Source of the DNA: Levilactobacillus brevis
GTDB lineage: Bacteria; Bacillota; Bacilli; Lactobacillales; Lactobacillaceae
Length of the DNA stretch: 64,000 nt
Direction: 5' to 3'
Assembly (NCBI GenBank): GCA_021383565.1
Contig: CP079699.1
Location: 1,550,001 to 1,614,000, forward strand
Shown in pieces: positions 48,048-57,029 of the stretch. Made by a program: the position numbers and the translations under genes. Position 1 is the first letter of the stretch. Every line of letters begins with the position of its first letter. A model generated the notes under the pieces. That model searched no databases, was not told the origin of the DNA, and worked only from the letters and a program-made list of their open reading frames with translations.

Positions 48048-48928
48048 GATTGACGCTCCAAGGCACCGGCACGTTGCGCGACCACCCGGGCGGCCAACTG
48101 GTTAGCGCGTTGAACGGCCGTCGCTACCGCATGTCCGGTCGCCAATTCAGCCAATAAACCACCGCAGTGCGTGTCGCCGGCGCCAATCGTATTCACCACC
48201 TGCGTCGCTTCGCCGGGAACCATCGTCCCCACGCCATGATCGACGTAGTAACATCCCTGGGCATCCAGCGTGACGACGACCGGTGCTTCTGTCTGAGCAT
48301 TCAACCGCTGCGCGATGGCCTGGTAGGTTTCTGTGGGCGCACCCAACTGTTGAATCTCGACCGCGTTCCCATGAATGATGACGCCCGGCCGAATCAGCTG
48401 CTCGATAACTGCTGGCGCCAACTGGCTAACGCGTGGTGACGTGTCAAACAGCACCCGTAATTGTGGGTGGCGCTGCAGCGCTGTTAAAATGACCGCGGCC
48501 GCCTGTGGATCCTCCAGCTCATAACCGGAAAGATAGACGTAATCGTAGGCGGCTAAGTCGAGACGTGAAAACCACGCCGCCTGCCAATACCGTTCGACAC
48601 CACTAATGGACAGAAACGCCCGCTCACCAGTGGCCTCGACAAAGGAAATATCCCAGCCGTTGTCCGCCCGTGAATCCTCTAGGCGTATCGGAATCTTCAA
48701 GCGGTCAAAGGTTGACCGCACAATTGTCGCGTGTTCGCCGCGACCAATCGGTGCCAGGAGATCGGCCGTGACACCCGCATACGTCAAGGCCCGCTGAACG
48801 TTAAAGGCCGACCCACCCACTTGCGTACTGCGCCACTCACCAGCAACATCTTCTCCACTTTGTGGCAACCGCTGAACGTTAATCACAACGTCCACATAGG
48901 CGGCGCCAATGACCAATACCCGTCCCAC
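48044..48928 (-). CDS. PfkB-family carbohydrate/nucleoside kinase
   Basis: A 294-aa ribokinase-fold kinase. N-terminal GGSAFNVQRALTYAG, PV-VTLDAQGCYYVD and C-terminal VNTIGAGDTHCGGLL (catalytic Asp, anion hole) are complete. Related to YegV-type and pseudouridine kinase-like proteins; substrate could be a ribose or nucleoside released by the DraG-type hydrolase of the same operon. GTG 48928 lies 9 nt after GAGG. Followed by the 51-aa gene with ATGA overlap. Confidence 0.88.
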   Translation of the reverse strand: MGRVLVIGAAYVDVVINVQRLPQSGEDVAGEWRSTQVGGSAFNVQRALTYAGVTADLLAPIGRGEHATIVRSTFDRLKIPIRLEDSRADNGWDISFVEATGERAFLSISGVERYWQAAWFSRLDLAAYDYVYLSGYELEDPQAAAVILTALQRHPQLRVLFDTSPRVSQLAPAVIEQLIRPGVIIHGNAVEIQQLGAPTETYQAIAQRLNAQTEAPVVVTLDAQGCYYVDHGVGTMVPGEATQVVNTIGAGDTHCGGLLAELATGHAVATAVQRANQLAARVVAQRAGALERQS

Positions 48929-48929
48929 G

Positions 48930-50294
48930 TTACTCGACCTCCTCAGTCAGTCGTTTCCCAATGGGCCGTAGCACCAGCATGCAGATCACCGCCGCCAAGC
49001 CAGCGATGAATACGCCTAAGCTGTTATCCCGGAAGATTCCCTGTGCAAACGGCCCATTCCACACTGCGTTATTCGTGAATAGAAAGCCGGTCACCACCGC
49101 CACGATCCAGGAGCTGATTCCTTTCCAATTATAGCGATTGGTCGAGGACAACATCATCTCACTCACGGCATACCCCTCACGGCGATAAAGCACGCTGTCA
49201 CAGAGAAAGACGGCGACCCATGCGGCTAGGCACGTGCCCAAAAAGCCCAAGAATAATTCGAAATTCCCCATAAAGTCTTCCGCCACAAAAAGCACGTAGA
49301 CGGGAATCAAAATGACAATTGCCCCGTGAAGCAACAGTGAATGCGGCTGAGAAATGTGAATTCCCACCGTTTCCAGATTAATCCGTGCTGAACGCAGACT
49401 GATAATACACTGGGGAATCAATCCACCAGCGGCGACTAAGAAGTAAATCACCGTCATCCATGAAGGCAGGGCACGACTCATCACGTCAATGGGATTCGCA
49501 GCACTGGCCAGTCCCGGTTCAACAGTACTGAGGAGCACACCACCCCACATGAGGATGAATAATGGTACCGCGCCACCCAACAATGTATGCCAAAAGGTCG
49601 CACGTTGCGTGGCCTGGGGTTTAACATAGGCGCCCCAATCCGCCGCGGCCATGGACCAACTAATCCCGGAACCGGCAGCGACAATGGATACGGCCGGCCA
49701 AAACCCGCCTAACCATTTACCAGACGGTCGAGCCAGGGCCTGTTGCCAATCGGCTTTCATCAAGAACAAAATTAAGATGACGACCGTTAGCGCCCCAAAG
49801 ATCCACGACAGCCAGGTTTGAATCTTGGCTAGAAAGGCTTCATCTACCAATCCCGATAGAATGACTACCCCAGCAAAGACGGCTAAGGCAATAGCCATCA
49901 CTACGCCGGACTTGGCAACGTGGACGACTTGTAGGAGCGAGACCAACAGGAGGGTCCCCGTAATGACGTTGATGGCGAGCCACCCCACCATGTTGACCCA
50001 AGCAATCCCGTTGGGCAATTTATTTCCCTGCGTCCCGTATGCGGCCCGAGAGAGTTTAAACGTTGTGACACCCTCACGTTTGCCAATCATGGCGACCCAA
50101 CCGGGAAAGACGAAGGACAGTGCCCCAACCAGTGAAGCCAGCGTGGCCTGAACAAACGAGAGATGATAGCTCACAATAATCGCACCGAATACAATTCCCA
50201 TGATGCCGATGTTGGCCGCAAACCAATTGTAAAACAGTTTTCCCGGCGTTAACGTCTTGTCTTTCTGTGGTACTTTCAGTGTTTCCCCATTCAT
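48930..50294 (-). CDS. NCS1-family nucleobase/vitamin permease
   Basis: A 454-aa permease with 12 hydrophobic segments. NCS1 features are seen in GKLFYNWFAANIGIMGIVFGAIIVSYHLS, the helix-3-like GTQGNKLPNGIAWVNMVGW and the WSMAAADWGAYVK region. Substrates of the family include cytosine, allantoin, hydantoin and thiamine precursors; here a nucleoside-like compound is inferred from the neighbours. ATG 50294 is 10 nt after GAGGAG. It follows the DraG gene and is 1 bp before the PfkB gene. Confidence 0.88.
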   Translation of the reverse strand: MNGETLKVPQKDKTLTPGKLFYNWFAANIGIMGIVFGAIIVSYHLSFVQATLASLVGALSFVFPGWVAMIGKREGVTTFKLSRAAYGTQGNKLPNGIAWVNMVGWLAINVITGTLLLVSLLQVVHVAKSGVVMAIALAVFAGVVILSGLVDEAFLAKIQTWLSWIFGALTVVILILFLMKADWQQALARPSGKWLGGFWPAVSIVAAGSGISWSMAAADWGAYVKPQATQRATFWHTLLGGAVPLFILMWGGVLLSTVEPGLASAANPIDVMSRALPSWMTVIYFLVAAGGLIPQCIISLRSARINLETVGIHISQPHSLLLHGAIVILIPVYVLFVAEDFMGNFELFLGFLGTCLAAWVAVFLCDSVLYRREGYAVSEMMLSSTNRYNWKGISSWIVAVVTGFLFTNNAVWNGPFAQGIFRDNSLGVFIAGLAAVICMLVLRPIGKRLTEEVE

Positions 50295-50308
50295 ATTTTC
50301 CAAACTCC

Positions 50309-51349
50309 TCAGTTATGTATTTGTTGATTACGGCAGGCGACAATCGCCGTCACGTAGGTCGATAAATGATGCTGCGGATTCTGTTGATCGATGAGACTTC
50401 CCCACCCCAATGGCAAGCAATGGTAGCCGAGCTTAGCGCCGCAAACGGCGACGGCCATCGCCCCGATCGTATCGGTATCCCCACCAAGATTCGCCGCTAG
50501 GAGCGCACACTGCCGCAGATCACGCGTGTAGTAGGCTAACGCCAAGGCCGCCGGCACCGATTCACTCACCGCCGTACCGGTCCCCACCAGTTCGGTGAGT
50601 TGCCGGGTAAATTCGGCCGGATCGCCCTGCGTGGCCCGAGCAATCTCCAGTCCCAAGCGTAACCGGGCCTGAGGACTAGCGGCCCATGTCGGCGTCCCCA
50701 GGCGTTTGGCAGCATCACCAGCCATGATTGCCCACTCAAGAAGTGCGTCCCAATCCTGATCGGCCAACGCGGCCGTGACCGCACCGGCAATCATGGCCGC
50801 ACCGCTAAAAGCAACATCCGTGGCGTGGGTCACGCGCGTGATGGCGACCACCATTTTTACCAGCTCAGGTAACTGTTCCGGCGTAAACAGCGTTCCGATC
50901 GGTGCAATTCGCATAGCACAGCCATTGGTGACGGCCTGTCGCGTGACATGCTGCGGGTCTTGGCCTGCCTGGATGGCGAGCAACGCCGCCTTCGAACTGG
51001 GACCGAGAATATTGCGCTCAAAGGCGTGGACTGATTTCGCCCAAGCTAAGAACCGTTGCGCCAAGTCAGTCGGCGAGACCTCCCACCGCTGTGCGCGCAG
51101 ACTGTCTAAAATCAGCAGCGCTTGACTGGTATCATCCGTATATTGTCCCCGCAAATAGTTCATGGCGATGGTGTTTGTGCGTGGACCGGTCACAAAATCC
51201 GTGATGCCGGCGGGATATGTCCGCTGAATCTGGGCAACCGACCAGAGCTCCGTGGGCATCCCCATGGCATCTCCGATGGCCTGACCATACAGTACGCCGC
51301 GAATCCGGTCGGTCAGGCGATCTTGATTCATTTTCCCCACTTCATTCAC
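50309..51349 (-). CDS. ADP-ribosylglycohydrolase family protein (DraG/YegU-like)
   Basis: A 346-aa dinuclear-metal hydrolase that cleaves N- or O-glycosidic bonds of ribosylated molecules. Motifs are YGQAIGDAMGMPTE, YTDDTS (metal ligands) and C-terminal NLGGDTDTIGAMA. It is the first gene of an operon with an NCS1 permease, a PfkB kinase and a tiny membrane protein, an order like E. coli yegTUV. ATG 51349 is 6 nt after GGAGG. Promoter with CTGAC/GTCAG dyad upstream. Confidence 0.9.
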   Translation of the reverse strand: MNEVGKMNQDRLTDRIRGVLYGQAIGDAMGMPTELWSVAQIQRTYPAGITDFVTGPRTNTIAMNYLRGQYTDDTSQALLILDSLRAQRWEVSPTDLAQRFLAWAKSVHAFERNILGPSSKAALLAIQAGQDPQHVTRQAVTNGCAMRIAPIGTLFTPEQLPELVKMVVAITRVTHATDVAFSGAAMIAGAVTAALADQDWDALLEWAIMAGDAAKRLGTPTWAASPQARLRLGLEIARATQGDPAEFTRQLTELVGTGTAVSESVPAALALAYYTRDLRQCALLAANLGGDTDTIGAMAVAVCGAKLGYHCLPLGWGSLIDQQNPQHHLSTYVTAIVACRNQQIHN

Positions 51350-51374
51350 CCCCTCCTAAAAATTGAATATCCCC

Positions 51375-51404
51375 ACTATACCGGAAGTCGCTGACCTTGT
51401 CAGA
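51375..51404 (-). promoter_or_regulatory. Promoter of the DraG operon with a dyad at -35
   Basis: On the minus strand CTGACA (51404-51399), 18-bp spacer, TATAGT (51380-51375). CTGAC and GTCAG form an inverted repeat at the -35, a possible operator. No regulator gene is adjacent. Confidence 0.55.
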
Positions 51405-51463
51405 AATGAACACTTACAAATTTATTTATATTATTATTCGTGTATATTGCCAAATTTGACTAC

Positions 51464-51495
51464 AAAAAAACGTATAGCCCGATAAGCTATACGTT
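51464..51495 (-). terminator. Terminator of the aldo/keto reductase gene
   Basis: AACGTATAGC pairs with GCTATACGTT around TTATCGG, followed on the minus strand by TTTTT. Confidence 0.88.
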
Positions 51496-51503
51496 AAAAG
51501 CGA

Positions 51504-52346
51504 TTAATCAAATTCTTCGTATTCATTGGGATCCTGACCATCCACTCGGCCATCCGCACGGTTCAAGTCGTTGATGGCACTCATTTCTTCGGGCGTCAGA
51601 TTAAAGTCAAAAATGTTCAGGTTAGAGCGCTGATGCAGCAGGTTGCTGGCCTTAGGAATTGGCACAATTCCTCGTTGAAAATGCCAACGCAGGATAATCT
51701 GGCCCACGTTCTTCGCGTATTTCTTCGCCAATTTCTGAATCAGAGGTTCCTTTAGCGCCGCGCTACCGCGACCCAGTGGACTCCACGCCTCGGTCACAAT
51801 GCCTCGCTGCTGGTCGGCCGTTAACATCCGCTGATTGTTCCAGTAAGGATGGGCTTCGATCTGATTGACAGCCGGTGTGACTCCCGTCTCCTTGACCAGA
51901 CGATCCAGATGTTCTGGCTCAAAGTTGGAAACCCCAATCGAGCGAATCAACCCACGGGATTGGGCATCAATCAGGGCCTGCCAAGCTTCGACGTAGTGGT
52001 CACGCTTAGGCAATGGCCAGTGGATAAGGAATAAATCGAAATAATCCAGTCCCATACGATAGAGTGATTCCTGAATGGCCATGGTGGCGTCGGCATACTG
52101 GTGATATTTTCCCGGTAATTTCGAAGTCACAAAGAAGGCCGAACGAGGCAACCCAGAGCGGCGAATCGCCTCGCCCACGGCCCCTTCATTGTCGTAGTTG
52201 GTCGCCGAATCCAGACTGCGGTAGCCATCTTTAATCGCCGCTAAGATCTGGTTGACGCCCTGACCGCCACGAACTTGAAACGTGCCTAGTCCGATCGCCG
52301 GCATTTGGCACCCGTCATTAAACGTTACTGTTGGTGTATCTGTCAT
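51504..52346 (-). CDS. Aldo/keto reductase
   Basis: A 280-aa NADPH-dependent reductase of the AKR5-type bacterial group. The catalytic tetrad is D46, Y51, K76 and H109 (SLDSATNYDNE, TSKLPG, LIHWP), the cofactor loop is IPKASN, and GVSNFEPEHL is present. ATG 52346 follows AGGAGG by 7 nt. No directed substrate is evident. It stands between the DraG promoter and the first MFS gene, with its own terminator. Confidence 0.92.
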   Translation of the reverse strand: MTDTPTVTFNDGCQMPAIGLGTFQVRGGQGVNQILAAIKDGYRSLDSATNYDNEGAVGEAIRRSGLPRSAFFVTSKLPGKYHQYADATMAIQESLYRMGLDYFDLFLIHWPLPKRDHYVEAWQALIDAQSRGLIRSIGVSNFEPEHLDRLVKETGVTPAVNQIEAHPYWNNQRMLTADQQRGIVTEAWSPLGRGSAALKEPLIQKLAKKYAKNVGQIILRWHFQRGIVPIPKASNLLHQRSNLNIFDFNLTPEEMSAINDLNRADGRVDGQDPNEYEEFD

Positions 52347-52401
52347 CAAATAACCTCCTAGTTTAATTGTTCAACTAGGATAACCTTAACGCTGAACGTC
52401 C

Positions 52402-53586
52402 TTAAAGGGAACTATTTTGCCGACGATGCTGCTTGATCACCTGATTTAAAATGACCGCCAAAACCAGTGAAATTGTCGCGTAGACCGCCGCACCCCAACT
52501 GATGTGATTTAATCCCACAACGCCCAGTAAACCGGAAGCCGTAGCCGAGCCCAGTGAAATGCCAAAGTTGAAGAAAATAGAATTCAACGAGGACGCCAAC
52601 ACCGTTGATTGTGGGTACTCTTCCTCCGCAATGTTTAAGAAGTGAATCTGAATGGGTGAGTTGATAATCGTCACAATCAGACTGAGTACCAGTAAAATTC
52701 CGAGTCCCCCGAACTTAAAGGCCAACCCAACTGGCAACACCGCCAGCAAGATCACATCGGCAATGTAAAAGCGGGGCATAATCCGTAGTCCATTTCGCTC
52801 GGCCAGCATCCCGGATAGACGGTTGCTGATAATACTCATAATCCCAATGAGGAATAACAACCAGTTCAGGCTCTGTGTGCTAAAGCCCAACGCGGTCGTC
52901 AGTAACGGCCGAATGTAGGTGTAGTACGCGTACATCGTCGCCGCCGTAAAGAGTACTAACGCAATGCCGACGTAGATTCGGCGGTCCTTAAGTAAGACCA
53001 GCTGATTTTTGATACTCCCCTGTACCTGCTCAACCTGCCGTGGCAATAACCACCCCAGCAAAACGCAGGTTACGGCACTAATCACGGAGATGAGGTAAAA
53101 GGCGTCGTGCCAGCTATAGCTGGTACTAATCGCCGTCCCAATCGGCACCCCGAAAACCGAGGCGATACTGAAGCCTGCGAAGATCCACGAGACCAGAGAC
53201 GCCCGCTTCTCTCGCGGTGCGATGGAACTGGCAAACGTCATGATTAAAGAAATAATCGCGCCAGCCACCATCGCCGTCATCATCCGTGACAGCAGCAGGA
53301 CCGGGTAATTCATGGCGAATCCACTCAACGTGTTCCCCACTAAGAAGATTCCCATCAGCGTCATGAGCGTCTTGTACCGACTAAAGCGACTGGTTAGCAC
53401 CGTGATAAACGGCGTGCTGACCGCATAGACCGTCGCAAAGATCGTTACCAAATAACCGACCGTGGCGACCGGAATTTGATATTCCTTTGCAATGTCGGAG
53501 AGTACCCCAACCACAATAAATTCATTACACCCCAACATAAATGCCACCAGGACAAAGACGATGGCTTGCCAACGATACTTGTTCAC
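52402..53586 (-). CDS. MFS transporter, first of a tandem pair
   Basis: A 394-aa 12-helix major facilitator. It has the GCNEFIVVGVLSDIAKEYQIPVATVGYLVTIFATVYAVSTPFITVL start and the TSRFSRYKTLMT loop (motif A variant), typical of the DHA1 AraJ/YdhP efflux group. GTG 53586 follows GGAG by 8 nt; the open frame upstream lacks a suitable site. It is about 60% similar by eye to the next gene, indicating tandem duplication. Substrate is unknown. Confidence 0.88.
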   Translation of the reverse strand: MNKYRWQAIVFVLVAFMLGCNEFIVVGVLSDIAKEYQIPVATVGYLVTIFATVYAVSTPFITVLTSRFSRYKTLMTLMGIFLVGNTLSGFAMNYPVLLLSRMMTAMVAGAIISLIMTFASSIAPREKRASLVSWIFAGFSIASVFGVPIGTAISTSYSWHDAFYLISVISAVTCVLLGWLLPRQVEQVQGSIKNQLVLLKDRRIYVGIALVLFTAATMYAYYTYIRPLLTTALGFSTQSLNWLLFLIGIMSIISNRLSGMLAERNGLRIMPRFYIADVILLAVLPVGLAFKFGGLGILLVLSLIVTIINSPIQIHFLNIAEEEYPQSTVLASSLNSIFFNFGISLGSATASGLLGVVGLNHISWGAAVYATISLVLAVILNQVIKQHRRQNSSL

Positions 53587-53695
53587 GATATTTTCTCCTC
53601 TGACTCTCAATATTTTCACTCGCTACCTATCAGAATACACTACCTTCTAGAAAACGAGCAGTCGGACGTCTTATGAAAACGTCCCCAATAAAAAA

Positions 53696-54883
53696 TTATT
53701 TTTCAACCGCTGCTAAACGTTGATGAACGGCAATGACTCTGTTCAAGATGACCACTAACACTAGCGAGAGCAAGGCGTATCCTGCCGCCCCGAAGCTGAC
53801 ATTCTGTAGTCCAACTTGCCCTAACATCAACGAAGCCGTGGCCGACCCCACCGAGATACCGATATTAAAGGAAATCGGACTCACCGACGAAGCCAGCATA
53901 GTCGCCTGCGGGTAACTTTCGGCGGCCACGTCGAGGAAGTGAATTTGAATCGGCGCCCCGGCGATTGTGACGATTAACGTCAGAATCAGAAGCACGCCAA
54001 AGCCCAGCACCTGGCTATTTAACGCCACCGGCAAAAAGAGTAACAAGGCAATATCGACGATGTAGAACCACGGGAGCGGCCGTAATCCGCCGCGTTCGGC
54101 TAGCGCTCCCGACAACCGATTACTGATGATACTCATGATTCCCAAGATGAAGAGCAACCAGTTCAGACTCGTCAGGCTAAAGCCCATGCTGGTGGTAATC
54201 AGTGGTCGAATGTACGTATAGTACGCGTACATCGTCGCCGCCATGAAGAGGTTGACCGCAATGCCAAGATACACCCGTTTATCGGTTAGAAAGACCAACT
54301 GATCCTTCACGCCACCCTTGACCTGCTGCACGTGACGCGGCAATAACCAGGCCAATAAGATATACGTGACCAGCGTAATTACCGAGATCACGTGGAAGGC
54401 CGCGTGCCAACTATCGGCGGTACTGATCGCCACCCCAATTGGCACCCCAATAACCGAGGCGATACTGAACCCGGCGGAAATCCAAGCAATCAGGACCGCC
54501 CGTTTGTCATGCGGCGCAATGTCGTTGGCAAAGGCAATGATAAAGGATTCAATGGCTCCGGCCACAATCGCCGTCATCATCCGTGCCAACAGCAACATAC
54601 CATAGCTCGTGGCAAAACCGCTCAGCGTGTTTCCCACCAGGAATATCAGCATCAGCACCATCAGCGTCTTATAGCGACTAAAGCGATTCGTCAGGACCGT
54701 AATAAACGGTGTGCTGACGGCAAAGGTCGTCGCAAAAATCGTGACCAGATACCCCACCGTGGCCACCGAAACATTGAGTGATTGGGAAATATCCGAGATC
54801 ACCCCAACTACTATAAATTCATTACACCCCAACATAAACGAGGTCAAAACAAAGAGGATCGTTTGGAGACGGTACTTCGACAT
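53696..54883 (-). CDS. MFS transporter, second of the tandem pair
   Basis: A 395-aa 12-helix transporter with the same opening as its neighbour (GCNEFIVVGVISDISQSLNVSVATVGYLVTIFATTFAVSTPFITVL). ATG 54883 follows AAGGAAG. The two differ in the C-terminal half and loops more than in the N-terminal half, so they have diverged. 110 bp separate them and a separate start context exists for each. A TetR gene lies upstream. Confidence 0.88.
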   Translation of the reverse strand: MSKYRLQTILFVLTSFMLGCNEFIVVGVISDISQSLNVSVATVGYLVTIFATTFAVSTPFITVLTNRFSRYKTLMVLMLIFLVGNTLSGFATSYGMLLLARMMTAIVAGAIESFIIAFANDIAPHDKRAVLIAWISAGFSIASVIGVPIGVAISTADSWHAAFHVISVITLVTYILLAWLLPRHVQQVKGGVKDQLVFLTDKRVYLGIAVNLFMAATMYAYYTYIRPLITTSMGFSLTSLNWLLFILGIMSIISNRLSGALAERGGLRPLPWFYIVDIALLLFLPVALNSQVLGFGVLLILTLIVTIAGAPIQIHFLDVAAESYPQATMLASSVSPISFNIGISVGSATASLMLGQVGLQNVSFGAAGYALLSLVLVVILNRVIAVHQRLAAVEK

Positions 54884-54989
54884 GGTTGACTTCCTTTCGT
54901 TTACCGAGATTATCGGCGTTTTTCGTTGCCAGCGTAACCGCTAGTCTGGTTAACGCATTGGCTTTACCCTCTAGGTTACACGAGAATCA

Positions 54990-55025
54990 AAAAAACGGCT
55001 AGTCCCCTCAGGCAACTAACCGTTT
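54990..55025 (-). terminator. Terminator of the second TetR gene
   Basis: AAACGG-TAGT pairs with ACTA-CCGTTT (one mismatch), with TTTTTT on the minus strand. Confidence 0.82.
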
Positions 55026-55028
55026 CAT

Positions 55029-55676
55029 TTATTTCTTAATCGTGCGAATAATTTGTTTGGCAATAATCTCGAGGTCCTGTTCCTCGTCGTGCACCAAGAC
55101 TGGTGCATAATTCCGTTGAACGAGATAAACCACCAGCTGTCCACCAAAAATCCGGACAATTCCCGCCGCATCGATATCGTCTCGCAATTCACCAGTTCGT
55201 CGAAAGTTCTTCAGCAACTCACCCAAGAAGTCAAAGTCATTCGTTGAAACTAATTTACCAAAGAGTTGTCGTAGCTCTTCATTGGTCATCATTTCCATCG
55301 CCAGAATTTTCACGGCTTCAAGATTACCAGCTACAAAGTGATACCGGTCGGTCACCATAAAGCGGACCATTTCAGGCAGCGTTTCCTGTCTGGCAATTCC
55401 GGCAAAAAACTCATCCCGATACGCGGGAAAGAAGTGCTCCATTACCGGTCGCACGATGGCAAACATCAAGTCTTGCTTGGTATGAAAATACTTAAAGATA
55501 GTTGCCTGACTAATGCCGGCTGCCTTAGCGATATCCACCGTTGAAGTACCGTCAAAGCCTTCTTCCGAAAAGAGTTCCATGGCAGCCACCAACGCTGCCT
55601 TCTTACCGCGCGGCATCTTCTGCTGATCCAACCAATCGCGGTAATTGACAAAAATATTTGGTTCCACACCGCTCAC
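55029..55676 (-). CDS. TetR-family regulator
   Basis: A 215-aa regulator with a longer N-terminal lead and HTH at about 22-66 (GKKAALVAAMELFSEEGFDGTSTVDIAKAAGISQATIFKYFHTKQDL). GTG 55676 is preceded by GAGGAAAGG; GTG 55667 is also possible. It lies between two MFS genes and the ABC efflux operon and may regulate one or both. A large dyad upstream (55712-55755) may be its operator. Confidence 0.88.
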   Translation of the reverse strand: MSGVEPNIFVNYRDWLDQQKMPRGKKAALVAAMELFSEEGFDGTSTVDIAKAAGISQATIFKYFHTKQDLMFAIVRPVMEHFFPAYRDEFFAGIARQETLPEMVRFMVTDRYHFVAGNLEAVKILAMEMMTNEELRQLFGKLVSTNDFDFLGELLKNFRRTGELRDDIDAAGIVRIFGGQLVVYLVQRNYAPVLVHDEEQDLEIIAKQIIRTIKK

Positions 55677-55711
55677 CCTTTCCTCGTTGTTTGTTGATTT
55701 TCACGAATACG

Positions 55712-55755
55712 GATTGCCGGTCGCGGTGAGTCCGTGACCTCCGCAATCGGCAATC
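55712..55755 (-). promoter_or_regulatory. Dyad in the TetR promoter region
   Basis: GATTGCCG (55712-55719) and CGGCAATC (55748-55755) form an 8-bp inverted repeat, with an inner GTCGCGG/CCGTGAC imperfect repeat. It lies downstream of a TATAAT (55775-55770 on the minus strand), a usual place for an autorepressor site. Confidence 0.5.
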
Positions 55756-55808
55756 GACTGTACTAATCTATTATACGCGAACTGACCAGCAAACGCCTGT
55801 AGTTTTCG

Positions 55809-57029
55809 TTAAACTTTCCGATACCGTTTCAAACCAACCACGTTTAGAATGGTCAACCCAATCAAGAAGACCAACAGAATGGAAATATCGAAGCCCAAGT
55901 TGAAGATGGAGGTCCCCCGCATGATGACAGAATTAACGGCATCTCCAGAGTATTTCAGCGGAATCACGTAGGAAATATCTTTAACCCAATCGGCCATGGA
56001 ATCTAGTGGGATAATCCCGGAGAAGAAAACTTGGGGAATCACGACTAGTGGAATGAACTGCATCATCTGGAACTCAGAGTTGGCAAACGTGGATAGTAAA
56101 ATCCCAAAGGCCAACGCTACCAACGCCAGAATTAAGTTGATGACGACCACACTAGCCATACTACCAACGACTTCAATGCCCAACAGCCAAACGGTCGTCA
56201 GCACAATCACGATGGTCTGAATCACGGCGAGAATCCCGTAGCTCAGCATGTAACCGAAGACAATCGACGACCGCTTAACCGGCGTTGCTAACAACCGGTC
56301 CAAGGTTCCCGTCGTCCGTTCCTTCAGAAGCGCCATCCCGGAAATCAGGAAGACAAAGAAGAAGACGAAGAAGCCCATCAGAATTGGTAGCATTTTGGCA
56401 AAATAGCCGGTGTTCTTATCCCCATAAACATAGTGATTCGTGATCTTAGGGATCGACTGGCTGGAACTCTTGGTGGCGTGATTAGTTGACTGGGCCTTGG
56501 CCGCGGCCGCTTTTTTGGCAGCAGCCGCATTGCCAGTCGTGGTTGCTGAGGTGCTGGCAGCAGCCTGTTGTTTTTGCAATGCCTGTAACTGCGCCTGCAA
56601 CTTGACTGTAGCCTTGGTACTCTGCTTCAAAGCCGATTTTAGTTGATTAATGCTGGTAGCTGTCAAAGCGTTTTTAAAGGCTAACTTGACCGTTGCCGTC
56701 TTAGTGGAATCGGTGTTAGCGTACGTCAGACTGTAGTTATGCCCGTTCTTTTTGATAATTGCATCGACTTTTTCATCGTTCATGGCCTTCTTGGCATCCC
56801 GTTTGGTGTCATAAGACTTGATCGTGACGTGCTTGATACCGCCCATTTCCTTATTCAGCTTCTGAGAAACGGCGACCGTCCCCACACTGACGTCTGTTGA
56901 AGAATTGGTATTAAAAATCACACTCATCAATAACATCACTAGAATTGGAGCGATAAACATCAGCGCTAATGTCCGTTTATCTCTGAAAAGTTCCTTCAGT
57001 ACCCGATTCATAATTCCTATTGTTCTCAT
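55809..57029 (-). CDS. ABC-2 type permease with an Ala/Lys-rich insert
   Basis: A 406-aa membrane protein. An N-terminal helix (TLALMFIAPILVMLLMSVIF) is followed by an extracytoplasmic region. This includes an Ala/Ser/Thr/Lys low-complexity stretch at about residues 148-195 (NAAAAKKAAAAKAQSTNHATKSSS). Five further helices with ABC-2 loop LKERTTGTLDRLLATPVKRSS follow. It pairs with the ATPase whose stop overlaps its start (ATGA). Role is drug or lipid export, inferred. Confidence 0.88.
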   Translation of the reverse strand: MRTIGIMNRVLKELFRDKRTLALMFIAPILVMLLMSVIFNTNSSTDVSVGTVAVSQKLNKEMGGIKHVTIKSYDTKRDAKKAMNDEKVDAIIKKNGHNYSLTYANTDSTKTATVKLAFKNALTATSINQLKSALKQSTKATVKLQAQLQALQKQQAAASTSATTTGNAAAAKKAAAAKAQSTNHATKSSSQSIPKITNHYVYGDKNTGYFAKMLPILMGFFVFFFVFLISGMALLKERTTGTLDRLLATPVKRSSIVFGYMLSYGILAVIQTIVIVLTTVWLLGIEVVGSMASVVVINLILALVALAFGILLSTFANSEFQMMQFIPLVVIPQVFFSGIIPLDSMADWVKDISYVIPLKYSGDAVNSVIMRGTSIFNLGFDISILLVFLIGLTILNVVGLKRYRKV

